Assembly: GCF_003020115.1 (NCBI RefSeq)
Contig: NZ_PYFX01000009.1
Coordinates: forward strand, 1 to 64,000
Reading direction: 5' to 3'
Length of the DNA: 64,000 nucleotides
Origin: Bradyrhizobium sp. MOS002
GTDB taxonomy: Bacteria; Pseudomonadota; Alphaproteobacteria; Rhizobiales; Xanthobacteraceae
Shown here: piece by piece, positions 6,287 through 14,763 of the stretch
How the letters are laid out: each line of letters starts with the position of its first letter
Numbering within the stretch: the stretch's first letter is position 1
Notes under the pieces: model-generated
The model's input: only the letters and a program-made list of their open reading frames with translations
Database searches by the model: none
What the model was told of the DNA's origin: nothing
Position numbers and translations under genes: made by a program

Positions 6287-7138
6287 TCACGGCACCTCGC
6301 CTTGCAGAAACTTCTTGAGCGCGCTCGGGCGGAAGAAGAAGCGCCCGTGCGATGAATGGACGAGCGTGTAGGCGGCTTGTGCCAGCATTCGAGGGCGGCC
6401 GTGTAAGGCCGAACGAAGGCTCGCCTCACCCGCTTCGCGCTCACCCAACTCGAACAGGCAGGCCGCGAGGTTGGCCCGCGCCATGGCATCGTCAGGGCGC
6501 AGCGCCAGCGCGAGCCGGTACATCTTCGCGGCTTCGGCATAGTCACCATCCTGGCGCAGCACGCGTGCAAGTAGGGTCGAGATATCGGGACGCCCAGGCG
6601 CGGCGTCGTGGGCCTTGACGAGAATCCGTCGCGCCTCAGCGCGCGTATTGCGCTCGAGATGCAGCCGCGCAAGATCCAGTTGTAGGTCGATGCTTTCCGG
6701 TGCGAGCGCGAGAGCGTTGCCGATCACCGCGATGGCCTCATCGATGCGCCGATCCTTGGCAAGCTGGCCGGCGAGTTCCTGGAACGCCGGCAGGAAAGGC
6801 GGGCGACGCGCTGCGGTACGGCGCAATTGCTCGACGGCTTCCGTGCGACGTCCGGATTCGCCCAAGGCCGCGCCAAGCAGAGTTTCAATGCCCGGATCAC
6901 TCGTGCGGCGCGCCGCCTTGTCCAAGGGCAGTATGGCCTCCGCTGCGCGGTTCTGAGCGAGCAAGGCGCGGCCAAGAACCCATGTCGCGACGATATCGTT
7001 CCGGTTCGTCTTCAAGACTTCGGCTGCAAGCCGCTCCGCCTCGGCGAAATTCTGCATCCGCAGCGCGAGCGTGGCACGCTCGCGCAAATCGGTTTGATGA
7101 GGTCCGCGGCTGGGGGGAAGAACAGGGCGCTTCGACAC
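6287..7138 (-). CDS. Tetratricopeptide-repeat protein
   Basis: The product has 283 residues and consists largely of TPR helices. Repeats can be seen at about residues 17-50 (RATLALRMQNFAEAERLAAEVLKTN), 51-84, 120-155 (DRRIDEAIAVIGNALALAP), 155-190 and 193-228 (DGDYAEAAKMYRLALALRPDD). No signal peptide or catalytic domain is present, so it is probably a cytoplasmic protein-interaction scaffold. The C-terminus (RFFFRPSALKKFLQGE) is basic and outside the repeats. It converges on the 5588-6280 gene with only 6 bp between the stops. Confidence 0.8.
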   Translation of the reverse strand: MSKRPVLPPSRGPHQTDLRERATLALRMQNFAEAERLAAEVLKTNRNDIVATWVLGRALLAQNRAAEAILPLDKAARRTSDPGIETLLGAALGESGRRTEAVEQLRRTAARRPPFLPAFQELAGQLAKDRRIDEAIAVIGNALALAPESIDLQLDLARLHLERNTRAEARRILVKAHDAAPGRPDISTLLARVLRQDGDYAEAAKMYRLALALRPDDAMARANLAACLFELGEREAGEASLRSALHGRPRMLAQAAYTLVHSSHGRFFFRPSALKKFLQGEVP

Positions 7139-7418
7139 CGGGCTCGCAATCGACGACTATCGAGGCGTCAAGTATGGCTTCGGCCCCGGCGTCGGGCAAC
7201 CGCTATTCGCCTTCGCGCGGCGACGCCGGATGGGCGGCGTGCGCGTGCGATCATCTTGCGAGCAGTGGCTTAAGGGGAAGGTGTGATTGTCACAAAGAGC
7301 GCCGCCGCAATCGGGTCTGGCGCTGTCGATGCCCGCGCGGAAAGACCATGCGGCCCCCGGGGCGTTTCCTCGTTTTTAGTCTTGGTCCGTCGTCTTGGTG
7401 TCAGTAGTTTTGCGGGCC

Positions 7419-7658
7419 TTAGGCGTGGCCCTTGATCTCGTAGCGACCCGGAACGCATTTGTAGCGATCGAGCCGCCAATTGGCGTGGTAGATCGGATGT
7501 TCGCCCATCCATTTCGCCAGGGGGGCCTGTGCGCCGATCGCACACTGCATCATCGACATCTCGGGCGTCATGTTGCTGTCGGTCACGATTTCCTCGATGC
7601 AACTGCCTGAGCTGGCTGCACTCAGCCGGCAGAGCACGGCAACGACGGTCACGAACAT
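7419..7658 (-). CDS. Small conserved-type hypothetical protein
   Basis: From the ATG at 7658 the product is 79 residues. The N-terminus MFVTVVAVLCRLSAASSGSC looks like a short signal or lipoprotein-like sequence. The rest contains 'VTDSNMTPEMSMMQCAIGAQAPLAKWM' and 'DRYKCVPGRYEIKG', with four Cys that could form disulfides after export. I recall similar small proteins in Bradyrhizobium genomes, all of unknown function. A longer frame from 7805 adds a region without conserved character and is less likely. About 280 bp between this gene and 7138 hold no gene that I can support. Confidence 0.65.
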   Translation of the reverse strand: MFVTVVAVLCRLSAASSGSCIEEIVTDSNMTPEMSMMQCAIGAQAPLAKWMGEHPIYHANWRLDRYKCVPGRYEIKGHA

Positions 7659-7989
7659 TCCAGTCACCTCATCGGTAGTTTCTGACCACGAAGAGGATGC
7701 AAGCGGAGTGCCAGAGCCTGTGACGCAAACAACACGCTGGCCTGGCCGACTCGACCCAGCGTCCGGACTCCATTTGACGATTCGGATTGTAAAAAAATTG
7801 CCCATAAACCGAAGCCGGGCAAATACGGGGGAACGGCAGGGGTAAGTCGCAGGGATGATGGATTGTGGGGGCAGCGCCGCGCCGGTGGCGCTTCACAGGC
7901 TGCGCGCAGCCGGTAGGCTCGGAAGGACCGTGGGCACCCGCCAAAAGAGCGGGACCGCCACAAGGGATATGGAAACGCGAGGGCAGACC

Positions 7990-8898
7990 ATGAAGGCACG
8001 ACCGACCGGCGTGATTCCGCCGATGACGACGCCGTTCCGGAAGGATGGCGAGATCGACTACTCCCTCGTGGCGCCCCAGGTCGACTGGATGATCGGCGCC
8101 GGCGCGCACGGCGTCGCGGCCGGCGGCTCGACCGGCGAGGGGCACACGCTCGATCACGAGGAATATCGCGACCTGATGGAAGCGACGGTTGCCGCGGTGA
8201 AGGGACGCATTCCCGTGATCGCCGGCATCATCGTCGATTCCACGCGCGATGCGATCCGCCGCGGCAAGCTCGTGCGCGACATGAATGTCGCCGCGCTCCA
8301 GGTCACGCCGGTGCATTATCTGTTCAAGCCGGACGACGAGGCGATGGTGGCGCATTTCCGCGCCATGGCGGATGAGACCGGCATGCCCATCATCATCTAC
8401 AACGTGGTGCCGTGGTCGTATCTGTCGCCGGCGTTGCTGACGCGGATCATGACGGAGGTGCCGCTGGTGGTCGGCGTCAAGCAGAGCGCGGGGGACCTGA
8501 AACTGTTCGCGGACCTCATGATGATGGCGCCTGACAAGCTGATCTACAGCGCGGTCGATGCGCTGATGTATCCGTCCTACACATTGGGAGCTCATGGCTC
8601 GATCGCCGCGATCCTGACCGCGGCGCCGCATGCCTCCGTCGCGCTGTGGGACGCGGTGAAGGCGGGTGACCATCCGCGCGCGCTCGACCTGCACAAGAAG
8701 CTGCTGACGCTGTGGAACGCAGTGATCGCCGACAATCTGCCGGCCTGCACGCGCTATGCGCAGACGCTGCAGGGCCTGCCCAGGACTTATCCGCGCGCGC
8801 CGATGCCGGAGGCCTCAAGCGCGCAGCAGGCGGCGATCCGCAAGGCGCTGGACGGGCTCGGCGCGTTGAACGGGCCGCGCGTCGAGGCGGCCGAATAG
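7990..8898 (+). CDS. DapA/NanA-family aldolase or dehydratase
   Basis: The 302-residue product is a TIM-barrel protein of the dihydrodipicolinate synthase / N-acetylneuraminate lyase family. Visible signatures are 'GSTGEGHTL' (46-54), the catalytic Tyr137 in 'IIIYNVVP' and the Schiff-base Lys164 in 'VGVKQSAGD'. Family members cleave or form C-C bonds with pyruvate or dehydrate keto-acids. The genuine lysine-pathway enzyme usually reads GTTGE at the first motif, so this paralogue probably acts in catabolism of a sugar acid, hydroxyproline or a similar compound. The next gene is a short-chain dehydrogenase in the same direction, 146 bp on. The ATG at 7990 follows GAGGGC; an upstream ATG at 7969 is possible. 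Confidence 0.85.
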   Translation: MKARPTGVIPPMTTPFRKDGEIDYSLVAPQVDWMIGAGAHGVAAGGSTGEGHTLDHEEYRDLMEATVAAVKGRIPVIAGIIVDSTRDAIRRGKLVRDMNVAALQVTPVHYLFKPDDEAMVAHFRAMADETGMPIIIYNVVPWSYLSPALLTRIMTEVPLVVGVKQSAGDLKLFADLMMMAPDKLIYSAVDALMYPSYTLGAHGSIAAILTAAPHASVALWDAVKAGDHPRALDLHKKLLTLWNAVIADNLPACTRYAQTLQGLPRTYPRAPMPEASSAQQAAIRKALDGLGALNGPRVEAAE

Positions 8899-9044
8899 TC
8901 CGCGCGCCGAAATAACTAATGAGCATGGCAGCGCCGATCCGCTTTTACCTGCGGATGCGGCGCTGCTACATTTTGTGCGCGCTCCGATGCGCGCGGCGCG
9001 AGCTGTGAAGAAACATACCGACAAGGGGAGGGGCCGAAAGTCCC

Positions 9045-10016
9045 ATGAAGGATTTTGCAGGAAAGATCGCCGTCATCACCGGCGGCGGCACGGGAATGGG
9101 ACGCGAGCTCGCGCGGCAGCTCGTCGCCGAGGGCTGCAATGTCGCGATGTGCGACGTCTCGGAAGCCGCGATGGCCGAGACCAAGCGGCTGTGCGAGGTC
9201 GAGAAGCTGCCGCAGGGCCTGCGCGTCACGACCCACGTCGCCGATGTCTCGATCGAGGATCATCTCAAGCGATTCCGCGACGAGCTCGCGGAGCAGCAGA
9301 AGACCGATCGGATCCACCTTCTGTTCAACAACGCCGGCATCGGTGGCGGCGGCAGCCTGTTCACCAACACGCGCGAGCAGTGGGAGCGCACCTTCAACAT
9401 CTGCTGGGGCGGCGTCTATCTCGGCGTCCGCACCTTCCTGCCGATGCTGGTCGCGGCCGACGAGGCCCACATCGTCAACACCGCGAGCGTCAACGGCTTC
9501 TGGGCCTCGATCGGCATGAACCAGTCACATACCGCCTACAGCTCGGCGAAGTTCGCCGTGAAGGGATTCACCGAAGCGCTGATCAACGACCTCCGCCTGC
9601 ACGCGCCGCACGTGAAATGCTCGGTGGTGATGCCTGGCCATATCGGCACCTCGATCGTCTCCAATTCGCGCAAGGTGCAGAGCGCCGACGGCTCGGAGCG
9701 GCTCAATGCCGACGAGGTCGCGCTCACCCGCAAGCGCATGGTCGCGGCCGGCGTGCCGGATGCCGACAAGATGTCGGACGAGGACATCCAGGCGGCATTC
9801 GCCGAGCGCGCCCGCAGCTTCCTCGAGGACGCGCCGACGACGGCGGCGCAGGCCGCCAGGATCATCCTCGACGGGGTCAAGGCGGAGCAATGGCGCATTC
9901 TCGTGGGCGAGGACGCAAAGCGCCTCGATGAGCGCGTTCGTGCTACGCCGGAGCAGGCCTACGAAAGATCCTTCTACGAAAGCTTTACGCAGGAAGTCGG
10001 CTGGCGGCTTGGTTGA
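9045..10016 (+). CDS. Short-chain dehydrogenase/reductase
   Basis: The product has 323 residues with a classical SDR fold: nucleotide-binding TGGGTGMG (12-19), NNAG at 95-98, catalytic Ser148 (NTASVN), and Tyr165 with Lys169 in 'YSSAK'. It oxidises or reduces a hydroxyl/keto group with NAD(P). The C-terminal extension (about 210-323), with 'FLEDAPTTAAQAARIILDGV', is longer than in typical 250-residue members and probably shapes the substrate pocket. The ATG follows GGGGAGGGGCC. The gene is downstream of the DapA-family gene and may share its pathway, but the 146-bp gap leaves room for its own promoter. Confidence 0.85.
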   Translation: MKDFAGKIAVITGGGTGMGRELARQLVAEGCNVAMCDVSEAAMAETKRLCEVEKLPQGLRVTTHVADVSIEDHLKRFRDELAEQQKTDRIHLLFNNAGIGGGGSLFTNTREQWERTFNICWGGVYLGVRTFLPMLVAADEAHIVNTASVNGFWASIGMNQSHTAYSSAKFAVKGFTEALINDLRLHAPHVKCSVVMPGHIGTSIVSNSRKVQSADGSERLNADEVALTRKRMVAAGVPDADKMSDEDIQAAFAERARSFLEDAPTTAAQAARIILDGVKAEQWRILVGEDAKRLDERVRATPEQAYERSFYESFTQEVGWRLG

Positions 10017-10302
10017 AGCCGCTTGTCGGGGCCACGCGGCGAGCGCGCCAAAATAGGTATGATGTTCATCATGGCAAGAGGCGCGCAGGCAATTTCACGT
10101 GCCACCTCTTGCCAGTTTGCGGCCAGCGTTTCTCGCGTTTTCGGTCACTTATGACGAATTGGAATGTCACGCATGCGAGACGTCCATGCGTTCAAGCGAT
10201 GGTGATCCCGAACGGCTCTCATTCGGCGCACGGCAGCTTGGTCAGGGAACCAAAATAGTTTACGCAATCATGTGTAAGGCGATGACCAGAGCGTAGCTCC
10301 CG

Positions 10303-11421
10303 ATGATACCCGCATGCCTCTCCGACGACTGGATCCTTTGCCCGGAGCGAGAGGATATCTCCGCTGAGTTCACGAGGCTCCTGACCGCGGCCCAGGAGGG
10401 CGGCGCCACGATCGCCGAATGCCTGATGATCGCGCGGCAGCTGAAGCGCGGCGAAGACCAGTCCTGGCACCGCGAGTGGAAGAATCTGGCGCAAGCCAAT
10501 CGGCTTCGTGCCGAGGCCGCGTTCGCTGAAGGCCACAGGGCGACCGCGCAGCGCAACTGGCTCCGCGCCATGAATTACTACAGCGCGGCCGCGATGCCGC
10601 TCGATCAGGCGGACGAGCGCCGCTGGGTCGCGGTGCTCGCGATGCAGGATTGCGCCCGCCGCTTCCTCGCCGCGCGCGATCCGGCCGGGGAGGTCATGAC
10701 GATACCCTGGCTCGACGGCCATTCGTTGCAAGGCTATTTCCTGCCCGCGCACGCGCCATCGGGACGCGTGCGAGCACCGACCGTGATCTGCATCGGCGAG
10801 CCCGGCCATCGCAAGGAAGAGTTTCTGTTCAAGCTCGCGCCGCACGCGCGCGAGCGCGGCTTCTCGCTGCTGGCGCTGGACCTGTTCGGCGACCAGCGCG
10901 ACGATTATCTCGAGGTGCTGTTGCGGCGCCGGGACCTCGAGAGCGCGATTCCGTGCGTCATGGACTATCTGGAGACGTGCAGCGAGGTCGATTTCGAACG
11001 CGTCGCGATCGTCGCCGACGGCTGGGGCTCTTCCTTCGTGGCGCGCGCGGTGTTGCAGGAGCCGCGGCTTGCCGCCGCCGTCTGCGATGGCGGCCTGTGG
11101 GATCTGCACGAGCGGGCCTTCTTTGCAAGCCGATTCGCGATGAGCGACGTCAGCATCGTTCCGGTGCCGCACGCGCCGCTGATGGCCTCCAGCGCCGACT
11201 GTCCGGTGCTGATCACGCTCGGCGAGGACGGCTGGCTCAAGGCTGATCGGGCGCGTCAGATCGTCCAGACGTCCCGGCTCGGCAGTTCGGATGTCATGTT
11301 GAAGGTGTTCACCGCGGCCGAAACCGGCGCGGCGCAGGGCCATGCGGACAATCCGAGCCTCGCCAATGAATACATCTTCGATTGGCTCGAGTCGCGGCTC
11401 GGCGCCGCGGGGCGCATCTAA
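10303..11421 (+). CDS. Alpha/beta-hydrolase-fold protein (FrsA/Ayg1-like) with altered nucleophile
   Basis: The product has 372 residues. An N-terminal helical part (about 1-125, 'AMNYYSAAAMPLDQADERRW') is followed by an alpha/beta hydrolase domain ('VICIGEPGHRKEEF' at 161-174, 'LLALDLFGDQRDDY', 'DYLETCSEVDFERVAIVADGWGSSFVARA'). The arrangement resembles the FrsA / 2,6-dihydroxypseudooxynicotine hydrolase / Ayg1 group. At the nucleophile elbow, where that group reads G-x-S-x-G, this protein has A-D-G-W-G, with Gly240 at the Ser position. The C-terminal His (His347 in QGHADN) and the 'LGEDGWL' segment remain. It may be non-catalytic or use an altered mechanism. It converges on a MarR gene, with the stops 10 bp apart. 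Confidence 0.75.
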   Translation: MIPACLSDDWILCPEREDISAEFTRLLTAAQEGGATIAECLMIARQLKRGEDQSWHREWKNLAQANRLRAEAAFAEGHRATAQRNWLRAMNYYSAAAMPLDQADERRWVAVLAMQDCARRFLAARDPAGEVMTIPWLDGHSLQGYFLPAHAPSGRVRAPTVICIGEPGHRKEEFLFKLAPHARERGFSLLALDLFGDQRDDYLEVLLRRRDLESAIPCVMDYLETCSEVDFERVAIVADGWGSSFVARAVLQEPRLAAAVCDGGLWDLHERAFFASRFAMSDVSIVPVPHAPLMASSADCPVLITLGEDGWLKADRARQIVQTSRLGSSDVMLKVFTAAETGAAQGHADNPSLANEYIFDWLESRLGAAGRI

Positions 11422-11431
11422 GGGCGTCGCC

Positions 11432-11989
11432 TCAGAAGTCGAGGGTCAGGCGGACGCAGGCCTTTTCGAGACGGGTCTTCAACATCGCGAGCTTGGTGGT
11501 GAATTCCGTCAGCTCTTTCTCGTCAAACTCCTGGAAGACGAATTCCCTGATCGTCTTGTACTGCTCGTTGAGGCTCGCCAGGTGCTTCTGCGTCTTCTCG
11601 GTCAAGGACAGCCGCACCACCCTCGCGTCGGTCGGCGAGGGGCGACGGCGCAACAGGGCCTTCTTCTCGAGCAGCTTGGACTGGGTGGTGACGAACGACG
11701 GGTCGACGTGGAGGAGTTTCGAGACGACGTTGACCGGAATGCCGTCGTCCTTGTCGAGGTCGGAGATCGCCATCAGGATCAGCCATTGCGGGCCGCTGAT
11801 GCCAAGCGTTCTCGCCCAGAACTGACGCAGCTCCTCCAGATACATGTTGATCGACGATATCTCCCAGGTGAAGCGCCTGATGATATCCAGATTGCCGACG
11901 GAGCGGAGGCGCGCCCCTTCTTTCCTCGTCGCTGACACAGCGTCACTCCTGTGGTCTGATTTGTATGCGGCCGGTGTCGTGCAAGCCAT
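11432..11989 (-). CDS. MarR-family transcriptional regulator
   Basis: From the ATG at 11989 the product is 185 residues; an upstream start at 12016 would add nine. The winged helix-turn-helix is at about residues 80-150: 'GISGPQWLILMAISDLDKDDG', the recognition part 'NVVSKLLHVDPSFVTTQSKLLEKKALLRRRPSPTDARVVRLSLT', and the C-terminal dimerisation helix 'FDEKELTEFTTKLAMLKTRLEKA'. MarR proteins are dimeric repressors or activators that often respond to aromatic compounds or oxidants. It is divergent from the porin gene at 12337, with three TTAGTGA heptamers between them that could be its binding sites. Confidence 0.85.
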   Translation of the reverse strand: MACTTPAAYKSDHRSDAVSATRKEGARLRSVGNLDIIRRFTWEISSINMYLEELRQFWARTLGISGPQWLILMAISDLDKDDGIPVNVVSKLLHVDPSFVTTQSKLLEKKALLRRRPSPTDARVVRLSLTEKTQKHLASLNEQYKTIREFVFQEFDEKELTEFTTKLAMLKTRLEKACVRLTLDF

Positions 11990-12336
11990 AGTCCACGCAA
12001 GCCTGCTCTGACGCAAGTGCAGAGCAGGGTAATTTCGTCACTAAAACTACAAAGATGATCAGCTCACGGAATCGCTTCGCAATGGTGTTGCGAACGGGGC
12101 ACAGGTTTAGTGAAACCACAAAGCTTACCAAATAAGGTATTTTGATTAGTGAACGGCGCAGGCATATTGCGTCGTGACGGTGGGGGGTACTCGATCGTCC
12201 CGTTGCAGCTGGTTCGCCCACGTCCCTCGCGTCGAAGCGGGTGTGTGCGCAAAGCGGCCGAGCGGATTTGAAAGGCGGGGATCTGGGGGGCCTCACGGTC
12301 CGGTCTTCGCAAAATGAGCAACTTGGAGGTTTTACA
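11990..12336. promoter_or_regulatory. Divergent MarR-porin regulatory region
   Basis: No gene fits here. The heptamer TTAGTGA occurs three times: inverted at 12038-12044, then direct at 12107-12113 and 12146-12152. The first two are extended to an 8-base inverted pair (TCACTAAA at 12038-12045, TTTAGTGA at 12106-12113). The related strings AAACTACAAAG and AAACCACAAAG lie near 12044 and 12114. A good ribosome binding site (TTGGAGG) precedes the porin ATG. The long leader may contain untranslated regulatory RNA. Confidence 0.5.
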
Positions 12337-13893
12337 ATGAAAGTGGTGAAGAGCCTTTTGCTCGGCACTGCGGCGGGTCTGATCGCCGTCGGTGGAGCTC
12401 AGGCGGCTGATCTTCCGGTCAAGGCCAAGGCGGTCGAATACGTGAAGGTCTGCTCGCTCTACGGCGCGGGTTTCTACTACATCCCGGGCAGCGACACCTG
12501 CATCAAGCTGGGCGGCTATCTGCGTGCCGAAGTGGCGCTCAACGCCGGCGGCAACTACAGCGCCCAGTACAACAATGTCTTCGCGGCGAACAACCGCCTG
12601 ACGAACTATTACTCGATGCGCGCTCGTGAAGATCTCAACATCGACACGCGCACCGCGACCGAGTACGGCGTTGTCCGCACCTATTTCGATGCGGTCTTCA
12701 CCTGGACGACCGGCAACTATGTCGGCGCCGGCTCGGGAACGGGTGCCACCCAGTACAGCGGCACGCTCGGCCTCAACGCCGCAGGCACGGGCCTGATCGG
12801 GTCCAGCGGCGGCGCAGTGAACGGGACCGACGGCACGACCTCGGGCGGCTCGCTCGGCGTCTACTACGCCTTCATCCAGTTCGCCGGCTTCACCATGGGT
12901 AAGGCCGTGTCGCAGTTCGACGCGCCCTGGATCAACTATCCCGGCAACAACTTCGACCAGCTCGTCGGCGGCAGCGGCAGCACCAACGGTGTTGCCCAGT
13001 TCACCTACACCGCCGATCTCGGCCAGGGCATAACGGCGATCGTCTCGGCGCAGGACCAGACGCAGGTGTTCCAGACCGCCCTCTGGAATACGGCCGGCAT
13101 GTCCACCACCGGCGTCCTCGGCGGCGCCTACGGCTCCAACGATCTCGGCGGCACCCGCGCCCCCGATCTCGTCGGCACGCTTCGCGTCGACCAGGCCTGG
13201 GGCCTGTTCCAGGCCTCGGTCGCTGCGCACGACAACCACGTCGGCTATTACGGCGCGAGCGAAGCCACCGGCCATCCTGAAGACAAATGGGGCTGGGCCG
13301 TCCAGCTGGCTCTGTCGATCAAGAACATCCCGACCGGTGCCGGCGACGTGATCAACATCTCGGGCGTCTACACCGACGGCGCGAGCCGCTACAACTTCCA
13401 GGAGTTGGCAGCGACCAGCTACTCGATGTTCGGCGGTTCGGGCGGCGCGTATCAGAGCATCGGCTTTGCCGGCGTGTCTGACGCGGTGTTCGCACCCGGC
13501 AGCGGCCTCGAGCTGACCAAGACCTACGGCTTCCGTGGTGCCTACACCCACAACTGGAGCCCGTACTGGAATTCGGCGCTCTATGGTGCGTGGGCTGCCG
13601 TCAACTACAGCGGCACGGCCAAGGGCATGATCTGCGGCAGCGCCGCGTTCGCGACCCTGACCGGCACCTGCAACCCGGACTTCAACATCGGCCAGATCGG
13701 TGTCATCACCCGCTGGACCCCGGTCAAGAACCTGACCTTCTCGGCTGACTTCACCTACAGCCACCTTGACCAGAAGTACTCGGGCGTGATCACGACGCCG
13801 GCGCTCACGAGCGTTGCCAAGCCTGCGGCGGCCTATGAGCTGAAGGACCAGGACACCTACAGCCTGCTGGTTCGCGCCCAGCGCAATTGGTAA
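12337..13893 (+). CDS. Outer-membrane porin, Porin_2 family
   Basis: The product has 518 residues. A signal peptide (1-23) ends in GGAQA before ADLPVKAK. The mature start 'VEYVKVCSLYGAGFYYIPGSDTCIKLGGYLRAEV' is the hallmark of alphaproteobacterial porins of the Omp2/Porin_2 type, with a conserved Cys pair. The C-terminus ends in RNW, with aromatic Trp as usual for beta-barrel assembly. Gly/Ser/Thr-rich segments at about 130-170 and 360-385 look like surface loops. It forms a general diffusion pore in the outer membrane. An ideal ribosome binding site TTGGAGG precedes ATG 12337. The gene stands alone with its own terminator. Confidence 0.93.
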   Translation: MKVVKSLLLGTAAGLIAVGGAQAADLPVKAKAVEYVKVCSLYGAGFYYIPGSDTCIKLGGYLRAEVALNAGGNYSAQYNNVFAANNRLTNYYSMRAREDLNIDTRTATEYGVVRTYFDAVFTWTTGNYVGAGSGTGATQYSGTLGLNAAGTGLIGSSGGAVNGTDGTTSGGSLGVYYAFIQFAGFTMGKAVSQFDAPWINYPGNNFDQLVGGSGSTNGVAQFTYTADLGQGITAIVSAQDQTQVFQTALWNTAGMSTTGVLGGAYGSNDLGGTRAPDLVGTLRVDQAWGLFQASVAAHDNHVGYYGASEATGHPEDKWGWAVQLALSIKNIPTGAGDVINISGVYTDGASRYNFQELAATSYSMFGGSGGAYQSIGFAGVSDAVFAPGSGLELTKTYGFRGAYTHNWSPYWNSALYGAWAAVNYSGTAKGMICGSAAFATLTGTCNPDFNIGQIGVITRWTPVKNLTFSADFTYSHLDQKYSGVITTPALTSVAKPAAAYELKDQDTYSLLVRAQRNW

Positions 13894-13894
13894 G

Positions 13895-13950
13895 CCTTAG
13901 GTCTTCTTACTTGGGTCTTCAGACTTGGGTCTTCAGACTTGAGTTTTCGG
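13895..13950 (+). repeat. Four tandem 14-bp repeats after the porin stop
   Basis: The unit ACTTGGGTCTTCAG occurs exactly at 13909-13922 and 13923-13936. A copy with three differences is at 13937-13950, and a more diverged one (CCTTAGGTCTTCTT) is at 13895-13908. They fill the gap between stop and terminator. Confidence 0.8.
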
Positions 13951-13960
13951 ATATGACGCA

Positions 13961-13992
13961 GCCCCGGCGGGACACCGCCGGGGCTTTTTTTT
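13961..13992 (+). terminator. Rho-independent terminator of the porin gene
   Basis: A GC-rich stem GCCCCGGCGG/CCGCCGGGGC with a short loop is followed by eight T residues. Confidence 0.9.
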
Positions 13993-14152
13993 ACGAAAGA
14001 TGGCGTTCGGAAATCCGGCAGCCCGTGCGGGCGGCGAAGACGAGCCATGCGATTCGATCGGCCCAAATTTATTTACTTACCTGAGTTACTAAGCTATATA
14101 ACTCCCAGCCGATGACGAAAGTTGCGGCTCCAACTTGATGCTAAACCTCCAG

Positions 14153-14184
14153 AAACCTCCGGCAATGCCCTGCCGGAGGTTTTT
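14153..14184. terminator. Hairpin terminator between porin and GcrA genes
   Basis: Arms AAACCTCCGGCA and TGCCGGAGGTTT flank a 6-base loop, with a T-run on the plus strand and the complementary A-run on the minus side. It lies 18 bp beyond the stop of the minus-strand GcrA-like gene and probably works in both directions. The half-unit AAACCTCC is also repeated just before it at 14143. Confidence 0.75.
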
Positions 14185-14201
14185 CGTTTCGGGACACGGC
14201 T

Positions 14202-14690
14202 CTAGCCGCGCATGACGCGCGCGGAGTTCGGCCGGTAGGCGAGGCGGCTGTGGCCGGCGCAATAGGACTGGCCGTCGGGTGCGGAGTTGCCGCAGAAGCA
14301 GAAATCGTCTGCGCCGGGTGTCGAGATCGGCCAGCGGCAGCGCTTCTCGGCAAGCTCGAGCAGCGAGCAGCGATTGGCGTCGTCGATCGGACCGGCGGCC
14401 ATCGGCGCACCGGTCTCGCCGTAGATCGTGACGAGCATTTCGTATTGCAGGCGCGGCACGGTCCGCGACGTGCGCGAAGGCGCGGAGCCTCTGTCCTGAA
14501 CCTTGCGCTCGTCGATGGTCCGGCCGCGCGTCAGATTGAGGCGGGACAGCTTGCCGATCACGGCATTGCGGCTGACGCCGATGTCGGCGGCGATCTCGCG
14601 GCAGGAGAGGCCGGCCTCGAAGTGCTGCTTCAGCAGTTCGATGCGTTCGTCGGTCCAAGTTTGTGAAGAGGTGGGTGAGAGAACAGGCAT
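14202..14690 (-). CDS. GcrA-family cell-cycle regulator
   Basis: From ATG 14690 the product is 162 residues. The N-terminal DNA-binding helix-turn-helix is clear: 'TWTDERIELLKQHFEAGLSCREIAADIGVSRNAVIGKLSRLNL' (about residues 11-53). The C-terminal part has the family's Cys-containing 'CRWPIS...FCGN...SYCAGHSRLAY'. GcrA proteins bind sigma-70 RNA polymerase and methylated GANTC sites and control cell-cycle genes in alphaproteobacteria. An in-frame ATG at 14777 would add 29 residues and overlap the preceding small gene by 14 bp; GcrA proteins normally start just before the WTDER motif, so I prefer 14690. It may be the main GcrA or a paralogue. Confidence 0.88.
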   Translation of the reverse strand: MPVLSPTSSQTWTDERIELLKQHFEAGLSCREIAADIGVSRNAVIGKLSRLNLTRGRTIDERKVQDRGSAPSRTSRTVPRLQYEMLVTIYGETGAPMAAGPIDDANRCSLLELAEKRCRWPISTPGADDFCFCGNSAPDGQSYCAGHSRLAYRPNSARVMRG

Positions 14691-14763
14691 GTGTAACGGT
14701 CCCAGGTTGCAGATGTCGGCCATCCGCCTCTCGAGATCGGTCCGCCTCACGTTCGGCGCGCGC

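Noticed and set aside
12064..13764. Minus-strand open frame of 566 codons over the porin
   Set aside because: It is a shadow of the porin on the other strand, with composition typical of antisense high-GC frames and no family resemblance.
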